DNA from: Planctomycetota bacterium
GTDB lineage: Bacteria; Planctomycetota; UBA1135; GCA-002686595
DNA length: 47,319 bases
Direction: 5' to 3'
NCBI GenBank assembly: GCA_016779225.1
Contig: JADHNZ010000025.1
Coordinates: forward strand, 1-47,319
A model generated the notes under the pieces. It did not search any database. It saw only the letters and a list, made by a program, of their open reading frames with translations, and had not been told where the DNA came from. The stretch's first letter is position 1, and every line of letters begins with the position of its first letter. Positions 37,804 to 45,496 of this stretch are shown piece after piece. The position numbers were made by a program, and so were the translations under genes.

Positions 37804-38781
37804 TCAGAGGCCGGCCACATCGCCCGTGATCTCCTCGAGGAGGTCCTTGAGCGACACGAGCCCCAGGGGCTGCTCGGGCGTCCCAATGAGCGCGAGGCGC
37901 CGGCCGCCCCCTCGCAGTTGGAGGAGGGCGCTGGCGATCGAGGTCCCGGGGGGGACCGCAGGCAGGGGGCGGAGGGCTCCCTCGAGTCCGGCTTCCCGGT
38001 CCGCGAGGACCTCGAGGAGGTGGACATACCCCACGACCGCGCCGGACTCGCCGGTGATGGGCAGCCTGGCGTGGCGGGCTGCGCGGAGGGCGGCGGCCCG
38101 CTCCTCCTCCCCCTGGACCTGGCGCAGGCACTCGACCTCGCGCCAGGGGGTCATGCAGCGCTCGACCGTGGCCGAGCGCAGCCCGAGGGCGTTGCGCGCC
38201 AGCTCCGTCGCCCGCGGGGAGAGGGTCCCCATGCGGGCCCCCTCCTCGAGGAAGCGGCTGATGGAGGCCCTGCCTCTCAGGAGCACGCGGCGGCCGCCTC
38301 GGATCCCCAGCGCGCGCTGCAGCAGCCAGGCCAGGAACGAGAGGACGCGCTCGAGGGGCCAGAAGAGCAGGCGCGAGGCCACCAGCAGGGGCACGGCGGC
38401 CCCGATCAGCCCGTGGGGCCGGCGGCGCGAGAGCTCCTTGGGCAGCACCTCCCCCAGCAGGAACACCGCCGGCGTCAGGACCAGGGTCACGCGCAGGGCC
38501 GCCTCGGCGGGGTCCAGGCCCTCGCCGCTCGCGACCAGGTCGCCGGCCAGCCCCGAGGCCACCTCGAGCATGAGGTTGTTGCCGATCAGGATGGTGATGA
38601 GGAGCGCGTTGTCGGCCTGGACGAGGCGGTGCAGGAGCCGCGCCAGGGGGCGGCCACGGTCCGCGTCCAGCTCGAGGCGCACGCGGGAGAGGCCGTACAG
38701 CGCGGTCTCAGCGCCCGAGTAGAGGCCGCTGCCCAGCAGACACAGCAGGAGCAGCAGCAGGGGGAGGGTGGTGTCGCTCAT
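37804..38781 (-). CDS. CNNM-domain/CBS membrane protein (HlyC/CorC family), copy 1
   Basis: 325-residue integral membrane protein of the CNNM/CorC family, linked to divalent cation (Mg2+/Co2+) transport or homeostasis. The N-terminal CNNM domain has the typical SGLYSGAETALYGLSRVRLE start and LLGEVLPKELSRRRP motif with about four hydrophobic helices. A CBS pair follows (VERCMTPWREVECLR, and LGLVSLKDLLEEITGDVAGL). It lacks the C-terminal transporter-associated CorC_HlyC domain, unlike its neighbour. The start overlaps the stop of copy 2 (ATGA). Confidence 0.88.
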   Translation of the reverse strand: MSDTTLPLLLLLLCLLGSGLYSGAETALYGLSRVRLELDADRGRPLARLLHRLVQADNALLITILIGNNLMLEVASGLAGDLVASGEGLDPAEAALRVTLVLTPAVFLLGEVLPKELSRRRPHGLIGAAVPLLVASRLLFWPLERVLSFLAWLLQRALGIRGGRRVLLRGRASISRFLEEGARMGTLSPRATELARNALGLRSATVERCMTPWREVECLRQVQGEEERAAALRAARHARLPITGESGAVVGYVHLLEVLADREAGLEGALRPLPAVPPGTSIASALLQLRGGGRRLALIGTPEQPLGLVSLKDLLEEITGDVAGL

Positions 38782-39995
38782 GGCCGCGGCCCCTCCGCCA
38801 GGAACAGGTCCACCGTGCGCACGCGCCGGCCGCGGACCTCGCTCACCTCACCCACCAGGCCCCCGCCCAGCTCGACGCGGTCGCCCACGCGCGGGAGGCG
38901 GTCGAGGGCGGCCAGCACGAGCCCCCCCACGGTCTCGAAGGCGGTCGGCACCACCTCCACCTTGAGCAGGTCGTTCCAGTCCCGGATCGACAGGTCGCCC
39001 GAGACCCGGAAGCGGCCCTCCCCGATCGGGATGACGGGACGCTCCACCTCCTCACCCTCGACGCGCAGCTCGCCGAAGAGCTCCTCGAAGAGCTGCTCCA
39101 GGGTCACGACCCCCGCGGTGCCGCCCCACTCGTCCACGACGATGGCCTGGGCCGCGCGGCCCTCGCGCAGGGTCGTCAGCATCTGCAGCACGCCGCCCAC
39201 CTCGGGCACGAAGCACACCGGCATGATGCGCGACTCGAGGGGGCGATCCGGGTCGAGCAGGACCTCGCGCACGCGCACTCCCCCCTCCACCCGGTCGGCA
39301 TCCCCGCGCACCACGGGAAGCCATGACTGGCGGCGGCGCGCGGCCTCGCGCACCACGGCTGCGCGCTCCTCGGGCTCGTCCTCGAGGTCGAGCATCAGGG
39401 CGTCCACCCGCGGCGTCATGATCTCGCGCACGCGCAGGTGCGAGAGCTCCACGATCTCCGCCAGCAGGTCCGCCTCTCCCGGAGCGATGTGCCCCTTCTG
39501 GGCCGAGCGCTGCAGGGCCTCGTCCAGGTGCCGCATGTCGATACGCGGCTCGGCTCGCCCCTCCTCTCCGATGGCGCGCAGCACCACATCGAGGACGCTG
39601 CCGACGACGCGCCCCGCCGGCGCGAGCACGGTGGAGAGGACCTGGAGCGGAGGCGCCGCCAGCCGCGCCACGGCGGGCCCCGCGCGCATCGCCAGGGACT
39701 TGGGGAGGATCTCGCCGAAGACCAGGATCGCCAGCAGGGCACCGGCGCCCGTGGCCCACTCGCTCATGCGCCCGGCGAGCAGCCGCGGCACGAGGGCGAA
39801 GAAGAGCAGGTTCACCACCAGGTTCCCGAGCAAGATGGTGACGAGGAGATCGCGCGGCTGCTCGAGCAGGCGCGCGGCCCGCGCCCCTCCCGCCTTGGGA
39901 TCGTCGAGGCTGAACAGGGCGGTCTCGGCGCTGCTGAACCAGGCGGACAGCAGCAGCAGGGCCACGGGCACGGTGAAGGGCAGCAGCTCGCTCAT
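38778..39995 (-). CDS. CNNM/CBS/CorC_HlyC membrane protein, copy 2
   Basis: 405-residue paralogue of the adjacent copy. The CNNM domain contains SAWFSSAETALFSLDDPKAG and FGEILPKSLAMRAG; CBS domains follow (VREIMTPRVDALMLDLEDEP, QAIVVDEWGGTAGVVTLEQL) and a C-terminal CorC_HlyC FAD-binding-like domain (GRFRVSGDLSIRDWNDLLKV). Probably a membrane cation-homeostasis protein. The ATG at 39995 (MSELLPFT) is chosen because it overlaps the histidine-kinase stop (ATGA), as at other junctions here. Confidence 0.9.
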   Translation of the reverse strand: MSELLPFTVPVALLLLSAWFSSAETALFSLDDPKAGGARAARLLEQPRDLLVTILLGNLVVNLLFFALVPRLLAGRMSEWATGAGALLAILVFGEILPKSLAMRAGPAVARLAAPPLQVLSTVLAPAGRVVGSVLDVVLRAIGEEGRAEPRIDMRHLDEALQRSAQKGHIAPGEADLLAEIVELSHLRVREIMTPRVDALMLDLEDEPEERAAVVREAARRRQSWLPVVRGDADRVEGGVRVREVLLDPDRPLESRIMPVCFVPEVGGVLQMLTTLREGRAAQAIVVDEWGGTAGVVTLEQLFEELFGELRVEGEEVERPVIPIGEGRFRVSGDLSIRDWNDLLKVEVVPTAFETVGGLVLAALDRLPRVGDRVELGGGLVGEVSEVRGRRVRTVDLFLAEGPRP

Positions 39996-41584
39996 GCCTC
40001 GTCCTCCCCCCCGCACGCCAGGAGCAGGACTGCCGTGAACCCCTCGCCAGGCACGCTGCGCAGCTCGAGGCGTCCGCGGTGCGCCGCGGCCACCCCGTGG
40101 ACCATGGCCAGGCCAAGGCCGGTCCCGCGACCGGGGTCCTTGGTCGTGAAGAACGCGTCGCCAGCGCGCTCCAGGACCTCCGCGCTCGCGCCGGGGCCGG
40201 AGTCTCGCACCTCGATCCGCATGAAGCCGGCCTCTGCGCCGGCCCCCGCCCCAACAAGCAGGCTGATGCGGGACTGCACCGAGCGGGCCCCGGAGAGCGC
40301 CGCCCCTTCGAGGCTGTCGAGGGCGTTGACGAGCAGGTTCAGGATGGCCTGCCCCAGCTCGTTCGGCTGTCCCTCCAGCTCGGGCAGCGAGCCCAGGAAG
40401 GTGCGCGCCGCCTCGGTGCCGTGGAGCGCAGGCTCCCCCTCGAGAGGGCCGACCTCGAGGAGGACCTGGGCCTGCCCCGCGCGGTGCGCCACCAGCCCGA
40501 GGGCATCCTGCAGGGGCTGGCCCAGCGAGAGGCGCGTGGTGCGCGTCTCACGCGGAGCAAGGCGCAGCAGGCGGCCGACCGTGACGCGGATGCGCTCGAG
40601 GCCGGTGCGCACGAGAGCGAGGTACTCCTCGCGCCGCTCGGGGGTCGTGCTCTCCCGGCCCAGCACCTCCACCGCGTTCACCAGCCCCCCGAGAGGGTTG
40701 TTGATCTCATGGGCGACGCCGGCGGCCAGCTCGCCGGTGGCCGCCAGCCGACGCTGCGTCATCGCCGCCGCCTCGGCCGAGCGCGCCTGGGCCGTGGCCT
40801 CGGCGACCTCGCGCTCGAGCCGCACTTGGAAGCCCTGCACCTCCTCGGCCATGCGGTCGAACTGGGTGATGAGCTGGCCGACCTCGTCCGGTCGCGAGGT
40901 GGGCCCTGCACGCGCGGCAAGCTCGCCACGGCCGATCCGGTTGGCCGTGCGGGCAAGGCGCTGGACGGGCTCGAGCACGAGACCGCGGACCAGGCTGAAG
41001 GTCGCGAGGGTCAGGACCAGGGTGGAGGCGATGAACCAGGGCAGGAGCTGGCGCAGGAAGCCCTCCCCCTGGGTCGCGCGCCGCGAGCGCAGCCAGCACC
41101 CTCCCCAGGGACGCCCGTCGGGGAGGACCACCGGCAGGGCGACCCCGCCGGCAACGAGCACTCTGCCCCCGCCTCCCGCCGCCGTCCGCATGGCGGCCAG
41201 CACCTCGGCCTCGTCGTGTCGTGGATCACGCCCCGCCGCGCCCAGGGGATCCAGGCGCAGGCCCAGCGCGGGCCGGCCAGGGTCGCCGAGGTCCGGGAAG
41301 TGCGCGATCTGCACATCCTCGAACCACTCGTCCCAGCGATCCCAGCGCAGCAGCGCCGCGGAGCGCAGGTTCCCGCGCGCATCCACGAGGGTGCCCACGA
41401 GGGTCCCCAGCAGGTCCGTGCGAGCCAGGGTTCGCTGGGCCTCAACCCGGCCCTCGGCGCGCTGGGCCCAGAGCAGGCCCGCCCCGAACACCGCCAGGTT
41501 CGCCAGCGCCACGAGCCCGATCAGAGCGGCGCGCAGCGAGACCCGTGGCAGACGGGGCGCGGTTCGAGCTGGGGGCCTGGTCAC
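39992..41584 (-). CDS. Membrane sensor histidine kinase (orphan)
   Basis: 530-residue sensor kinase. TM1 (ALIGLVALANLAVFGAGLLW), an extracytoplasmic sensor of about 140 residues, TM2 (WFIASTLVLTLATFSLVRG), HAMP (VLEPVQRLARTANRIGRGEL), a HisKA domain with H292 in AAGVAHEINNPLGG, and an HATPase with N-box NLLVNALDSLEG and G-boxes DSGPGAS and GTGLGLAMVHG. The domain set suits a bacterial two-component sensor, but no response regulator is encoded in the window. It is coupled by ATGA overlap to gspF upstream and the CNNM gene downstream, placing it in the pilus/secretion transcription unit. Confidence 0.93.
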   Translation of the reverse strand: MTRPPARTAPRLPRVSLRAALIGLVALANLAVFGAGLLWAQRAEGRVEAQRTLARTDLLGTLVGTLVDARGNLRSAALLRWDRWDEWFEDVQIAHFPDLGDPGRPALGLRLDPLGAAGRDPRHDEAEVLAAMRTAAGGGGRVLVAGGVALPVVLPDGRPWGGCWLRSRRATQGEGFLRQLLPWFIASTLVLTLATFSLVRGLVLEPVQRLARTANRIGRGELAARAGPTSRPDEVGQLITQFDRMAEEVQGFQVRLEREVAEATAQARSAEAAAMTQRRLAATGELAAGVAHEINNPLGGLVNAVEVLGRESTTPERREEYLALVRTGLERIRVTVGRLLRLAPRETRTTRLSLGQPLQDALGLVAHRAGQAQVLLEVGPLEGEPALHGTEAARTFLGSLPELEGQPNELGQAILNLLVNALDSLEGAALSGARSVQSRISLLVGAGAGAEAGFMRIEVRDSGPGASAEVLERAGDAFFTTKDPGRGTGLGLAMVHGVAAAHRGRLELRSVPGEGFTAVLLLACGGEDEA

Positions 41585-42720
41585 GCCTGGGTGTTGATCG
41601 AGTTCATGATCTCCAGCAGGGGCATGAACAGGGCGATGACGATGAAGCCCACCACCACGGCCATGAACAGCAGCAGGGCTGGCTCGAGGAACTTGAAGAC
41701 CGCGTCGATGCGCCGGTCGAGCTGGCGCTCGTAGGCGTCCGCCACCTTGAGGAGCATGGAGTCCAGCTCGCCGGTCTCCTCGCCCACATCGACCATGTTG
41801 GTCACGATGTCGTCGAAGAGGCCGGTGTCGGCCATGGGGCGGGCGATGCCCTCGCCCTCGCGGACGGTGCGCCGGACATCCTCGACCCCCTGGGCCAGCA
41901 CGGCGTTCGCCGTGGCGTCACGCACGATGCCCAGCGCGTCGAGGTGGGGCACGCCGGCCTCGACGAGGGTGCCGAAGGTGCGCGCGAAGCGGGCCACCAG
42001 GGACTGGCGGAGGAGCCCGCCGAGCAGCGGGATCCGCAGGACCAGGCCGTGGATCCGGAACCGATAGCCCTCACTGCGCGCGAGGAGCACGAAGTGCAGG
42101 ATCACCAGGACGACGGGGAGCCCGAAGACCAGGTACCAGCGCTGCGTCGCGAACTCGCTGACATCCAGGAGGACGCGCGTGGTGTCGGGGAGCTCGACAT
42201 CGAACGAGTCGAAGATCTCCTGGAAGCGCGGGATCACGAACACCACCACCGCCGAGACGACGGCCACGGCCACGAAGGTCAGGATGGCCGGATAGATCAT
42301 CGCGTTGACGATCTTGCCCCGGATCTCGGCGGCCTTCTCACGGAACGCCGCCAGGCGGGTGAGGATCCGGTCGAGGATTCCCGCGGCCTCCCCCGCGCGG
42401 ACCATGGACGAGTAGAGCTCGTCGAAGCAGCCCGTGTGCTTGGCCATGGCCTCGGACAGCGGGGTGCCCCCCGAGACATCCTCGGCCAGCTCCGCCAGGA
42501 TGTCCTTGAACGGCCCCGGACGCGTCTGCCCCTCGAGGATCGTGAGCGCGCGGACCACCGGGATCCCCGCCTCGGAGAGGGTGGAGAGCTGGACCGTGAA
42601 GTCCGTGATCAGCTGCGACTTCACGCGGCCGCCGCGGCGCCGCGGGGCGCGGCCGCCTCCGCCGCCTCCCTGGGAGCCCCTGGCGGGGACGGGTGCGCTG
42701 CGCTGGAGCTTCTTGGCCAT
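41581..42720 (-). CDS. Type II secretion/type IV pilus inner-membrane platform protein (GspF/PilC)
   Basis: 379-residue polytopic platform protein. It has two homologous T2SSF domains (FTVQLSTLSEAGIPVVRALT, and FARTFGTLVEAGVPHLDALG) and three membrane helices (LTFVAVAVVSAVVVFVIP, YLVFGLPVVLVILHFVLLA, ALLLFMAVVVGFIVIALFMP). The N-terminus (about 1-33) is Gly/Arg-rich and disordered, unusual but common in this family. It works with the PilB/GspE and PilT ATPases encoded immediately upstream. The ATG at 42720 follows a TACTCT element with an N17-spaced GTGACT, the best promoter-like pair found. Confidence 0.94.
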   Translation of the reverse strand: MAKKLQRSAPVPARGSQGGGGGGRAPRRRGGRVKSQLITDFTVQLSTLSEAGIPVVRALTILEGQTRPGPFKDILAELAEDVSGGTPLSEAMAKHTGCFDELYSSMVRAGEAAGILDRILTRLAAFREKAAEIRGKIVNAMIYPAILTFVAVAVVSAVVVFVIPRFQEIFDSFDVELPDTTRVLLDVSEFATQRWYLVFGLPVVLVILHFVLLARSEGYRFRIHGLVLRIPLLGGLLRQSLVARFARTFGTLVEAGVPHLDALGIVRDATANAVLAQGVEDVRRTVREGEGIARPMADTGLFDDIVTNMVDVGEETGELDSMLLKVADAYERQLDRRIDAVFKFLEPALLLFMAVVVGFIVIALFMPLLEIMNSINTQA

Positions 42721-42734
42721 GGTCGGTGCGTGAG

Positions 42735-42763
42735 AGAGTACCCCCCCTCCGAGGTCGAGTCAC
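42735..42763 (-). promoter_or_regulatory. Candidate promoter GTGACT-N17-TACTCT before gspF
   Basis: -35-like GTGACT (42758-42763, four of six) separated by exactly 17 nt from TACTCT (42735-42740), in the 47-nt gap between the two pilus-gene units. Transcription would start about 8 nt before the gspF ATG. Confidence 0.5.
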
Positions 42764-42767
42764 ACCC

Positions 42768-44441
42768 TCAAGAGAGCGTCTCGCGAAGGACCTCCTCCAC
42801 GGTGGTCCGCCCCGAGGCCACGAGCGCGAGGCCCGCGCCCCGCAGGCTGCGCATGCCGCGGCCCTGGGCCGCACGGCGCAGCTCCTCGGTGGAGGCGCCC
42901 TTCTGGATGAGGCTGCGCAGGTCGTCGTCCATCAGGAGCAGCTCATGGATCGCCGTGCGCCCCTTGTAGCCCGTGTGGTGGCAGGTGGCGCAGCCGCGGC
43001 CGTAGCGGATCCGCCGCCCGCGGAGGAGGCCCGCGTCGGGCCCGAGCTCCAGCAGCAGCTCCTCCTCGGGCTCCACCTCCACCGCGCAGTCGGGGCACAC
43101 GGTCCGCACGAGGCGCTGGGCCACCACGGCCTCCAGGGTCGCGGTGAGCAGGAAGGGCTCGATCCCCATGTCCAAGAGGCGCGCCACGGTGGAGGGCGCG
43201 TCGTTGGTGTGGATGGTGGCGAAGACGGTGTGGCCCGTGAGGCTGGCCTCCACCGCCGTGGACGCCGTCTCACCGTCGCGGATCTCCCCCACCAGGATCT
43301 TGTCGGGGTCCTGACGCAGGATCGACCGCAGCACCGCCGCATAGGTCACGCCGATGTCCTCGTGGATCGGCACCTGGACGATGCCCTCCAGGTCGTACTC
43401 CACCGGGTCCTCGACGGTGATGATCTTCACATCGGGCTCGTTGGCCTCGGCCAGCATCGCGTAGAGCGTGGTGGTCTTGCCCGAGCCCGTGGGCCCCGTG
43501 ACGAGGACGATCCCGTGGGGAAGACGCGTGAGGGCTCGCAGGGTCGCCTCGGTCTCCCCCTCGATCCCGAGCGCGGTCAGGTCGAGGCTGACGGCGCTGC
43601 GGTCCAGGATGCGGAGGACCGCCCCCTCCCCGGCCTGGCTCGGCAGGGTCGCCACGCGGAGGTCCACCGGGCGGCCGTCGATCGACAGCTCGATGCGCCC
43701 GTCCTGGGGCAGGCGCACCTCGGTGATGTCGAGGTTCGCCATGACCTTGATGCGCGAGATCAGCGGCACGCACAGGTGCCGCGGCGGGCTCTCCACCTCG
43801 TACAGCGCCCCATCGACGCGGTAGCGGATGCGGAAGGAGGTGTCGTAGACCTCGAAGTGCACATCGCTGGCGCGGTCGCGGATGGCACGGTGCAGGATCG
43901 AGTTCAGCAGCCGCACGACCGGCTTGGACTGGGCCGCGGCCTCCGGGTCCGACCCGTCCACGGCCTTGGCCGCGGCCAGCGCCTCCTCGAGGGAGTCCTC
44001 GGCGCCGTAGTGCTGGAGCACCGCCGCCTTGAGCTGCTCGGGGTTGCCCACCACCCCGCGCACGGAGGTGCCGACACTGAAGGAGAGGTCCTCGAGGACG
44101 GCCTGGTTGAGCGGGTCGGTGAGAGCCACCACGAGGGTGCCGCCCTCGACCCGCAGGGGCAGGACCCCGAAGGTGTGGGCGATGCTCTTGTCCACGAGGG
44201 CCAGGGCGTCGGCCTCGGGAACCACCTGCTCGAGGTCCACGCTGTCGAGGCCCGCCTGCTCCGCCAGGGCGCGGGCCACGGCCGCCTGGTCGGTGGCTCC
44301 CATGGCCACCAGGACCTGGCCGATCAGGCCGCCCTGCTTGCGCTGCTCGGCGAGGGCGCGCTGGATGTCGGACTCGCGCGCAGCGCCGTGGGCCTTGAGG
44401 ATCTGCCCGAGCATGCGCCGCCCCTCGGCGGGCGCGCTCAC
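42768..44441 (-). CDS. PilB/GspE-type extension ATPase, copy 1
   Basis: Hexameric cytoplasmic ATPase powering pilus or pseudopilus assembly, 557 residues. An N-terminal MshEN-like domain (about 1-145), linker, and CTE: DVHFEVYDTSFRIRYRVDG, Walker A GPTGSGKTT at 316-324, Asp box RQDPDKILVGEIRD, His box TGHTVFATIHTNDA, and a zinc-binding CPDC/CATC pair near 445-490. The stop is 47 nt from gspF and the start overlaps pilT (ATGA). Confidence 0.95.
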   Translation of the reverse strand: MSAPAEGRRMLGQILKAHGAARESDIQRALAEQRKQGGLIGQVLVAMGATDQAAVARALAEQAGLDSVDLEQVVPEADALALVDKSIAHTFGVLPLRVEGGTLVVALTDPLNQAVLEDLSFSVGTSVRGVVGNPEQLKAAVLQHYGAEDSLEEALAAAKAVDGSDPEAAAQSKPVVRLLNSILHRAIRDRASDVHFEVYDTSFRIRYRVDGALYEVESPPRHLCVPLISRIKVMANLDITEVRLPQDGRIELSIDGRPVDLRVATLPSQAGEGAVLRILDRSAVSLDLTALGIEGETEATLRALTRLPHGIVLVTGPTGSGKTTTLYAMLAEANEPDVKIITVEDPVEYDLEGIVQVPIHEDIGVTYAAVLRSILRQDPDKILVGEIRDGETASTAVEASLTGHTVFATIHTNDAPSTVARLLDMGIEPFLLTATLEAVVAQRLVRTVCPDCAVEVEPEEELLLELGPDAGLLRGRRIRYGRGCATCHHTGYKGRTAIHELLLMDDDLRSLIQKGASTEELRRAAQGRGMRSLRGAGLALVASGRTTVEEVLRETLS

Positions 44442-45487
44442 AGCCGGGCCTCCAGGTCCCGCGGATCCTGGGCGTAGTCGAGGGCCGTGCGGCCGGTGAT
44501 GGCCCCCTGCTTCACGAGCTCCAGCAGGTGGTCGTCGAGGGTGATCATCCCCATGCGCCGGCTGGTCTGGATCGTGCTCTGGATCTTGTTGGTCTCGTTC
44601 TTCCGGATCAGGTTCGCGATCGCCGGGTTGTTGATCATGATCTCGAAGCCTGCGACGCGCCCCTTGCCCCCAGCGCGCGGCATGAGCACCTGGCTCACCA
44701 CCGCGACCAGAGAGACGGAGAGCTGGGCCCGGATCTGCTCCTGCTGGTTGGCCGGGAACGCGTCGATCATCCGGTTCACGGTGCGCGCGGACCCCGTGGT
44801 GTGCAGGGTGCCGAACACCAGGTGCCCCGTCTCGGCCGCGGTGATGGCCGCCGAGATGGTCTCCAGGTCCCGCATCTCGCCCAGCAGGATCACATCCGGG
44901 TCCTGACGCAGGACGCGCCGCATGGCCTCGACGAAGTCGGGGACATCGCTGCCGACCTCGCGCTGGGTCACCAGGCCCTGCTTGTGCGAGTGGTAGAACT
45001 CGATCGGATCCTCGATGGTGACGATGTGCCGGTCCGAGGAGCCGTTGATCCAGTCGATCATCGTCGCCAGGGTCGTCGACTTGCCGGAGCCGGTGGGTCC
45101 AGTGACTAGGATCAGGCCGCGCGGCCGTCGGAGGAGCTCCTGCACGGAGTCCGGCAGGCCGAGCTGGTCGAAGGTCAGCAGGGTGTTCGGGATCAGGCGC
45201 AGGATCGCGGTGTGGCGCCCGCGCTGGACCATGCAGCTCACACGGAAGCGCGTGCCGCTCTCGTGCGCGAGGCCGATGTCCGTGGTGCCGATGCGCTCCA
45301 ACTCGTCCCAGTGCTTGTCATCGCACAGCTCGCGGCACAGGGCCTCCGCCGCGGCGTCCGTGAGCACCTCCTCCACCAGCGGGACCAGCTTCCCGTCCAC
45401 CCGTCCCACCGGCGGACGGCCGGGGTTGAGGTGCAGGTCCGAGGCGCCGGCCTCGATGGCACGGGTCATGAGCTCCTGGGCGTTCAT
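44438..45487 (-). CDS. pilT: Type IV pilus retraction ATPase PilT
   Basis: Retraction motor for type IV pili, 349 residues. It has the N-terminal PAS-like half (DLHLNPGRPPVGRVDGKLVP), Walker A GPTGSGKST at 130-138, Asp box RQDPDVILLGEMRD, His box TGHLVFGTLHTTGSA and the C-terminal PilT signature AIANLIRKNET (AIRNLIRE-like) required for retraction. Its start is 9 nt after the stop of copy 2 of the extension ATPase. Its presence argues for a genuine retractable pilus rather than a pure type II secretion system. Confidence 0.95.
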   Translation of the reverse strand: MNAQELMTRAIEAGASDLHLNPGRPPVGRVDGKLVPLVEEVLTDAAAEALCRELCDDKHWDELERIGTTDIGLAHESGTRFRVSCMVQRGRHTAILRLIPNTLLTFDQLGLPDSVQELLRRPRGLILVTGPTGSGKSTTLATMIDWINGSSDRHIVTIEDPIEFYHSHKQGLVTQREVGSDVPDFVEAMRRVLRQDPDVILLGEMRDLETISAAITAAETGHLVFGTLHTTGSARTVNRMIDAFPANQQEQIRAQLSVSLVAVVSQVLMPRAGGKGRVAGFEIMINNPAIANLIRKNETNKIQSTIQTSRRMGMITLDDHLLELVKQGAITGRTALDYAQDPRDLEARL

Positions 45488-45496
45488 GGCTGGGGA

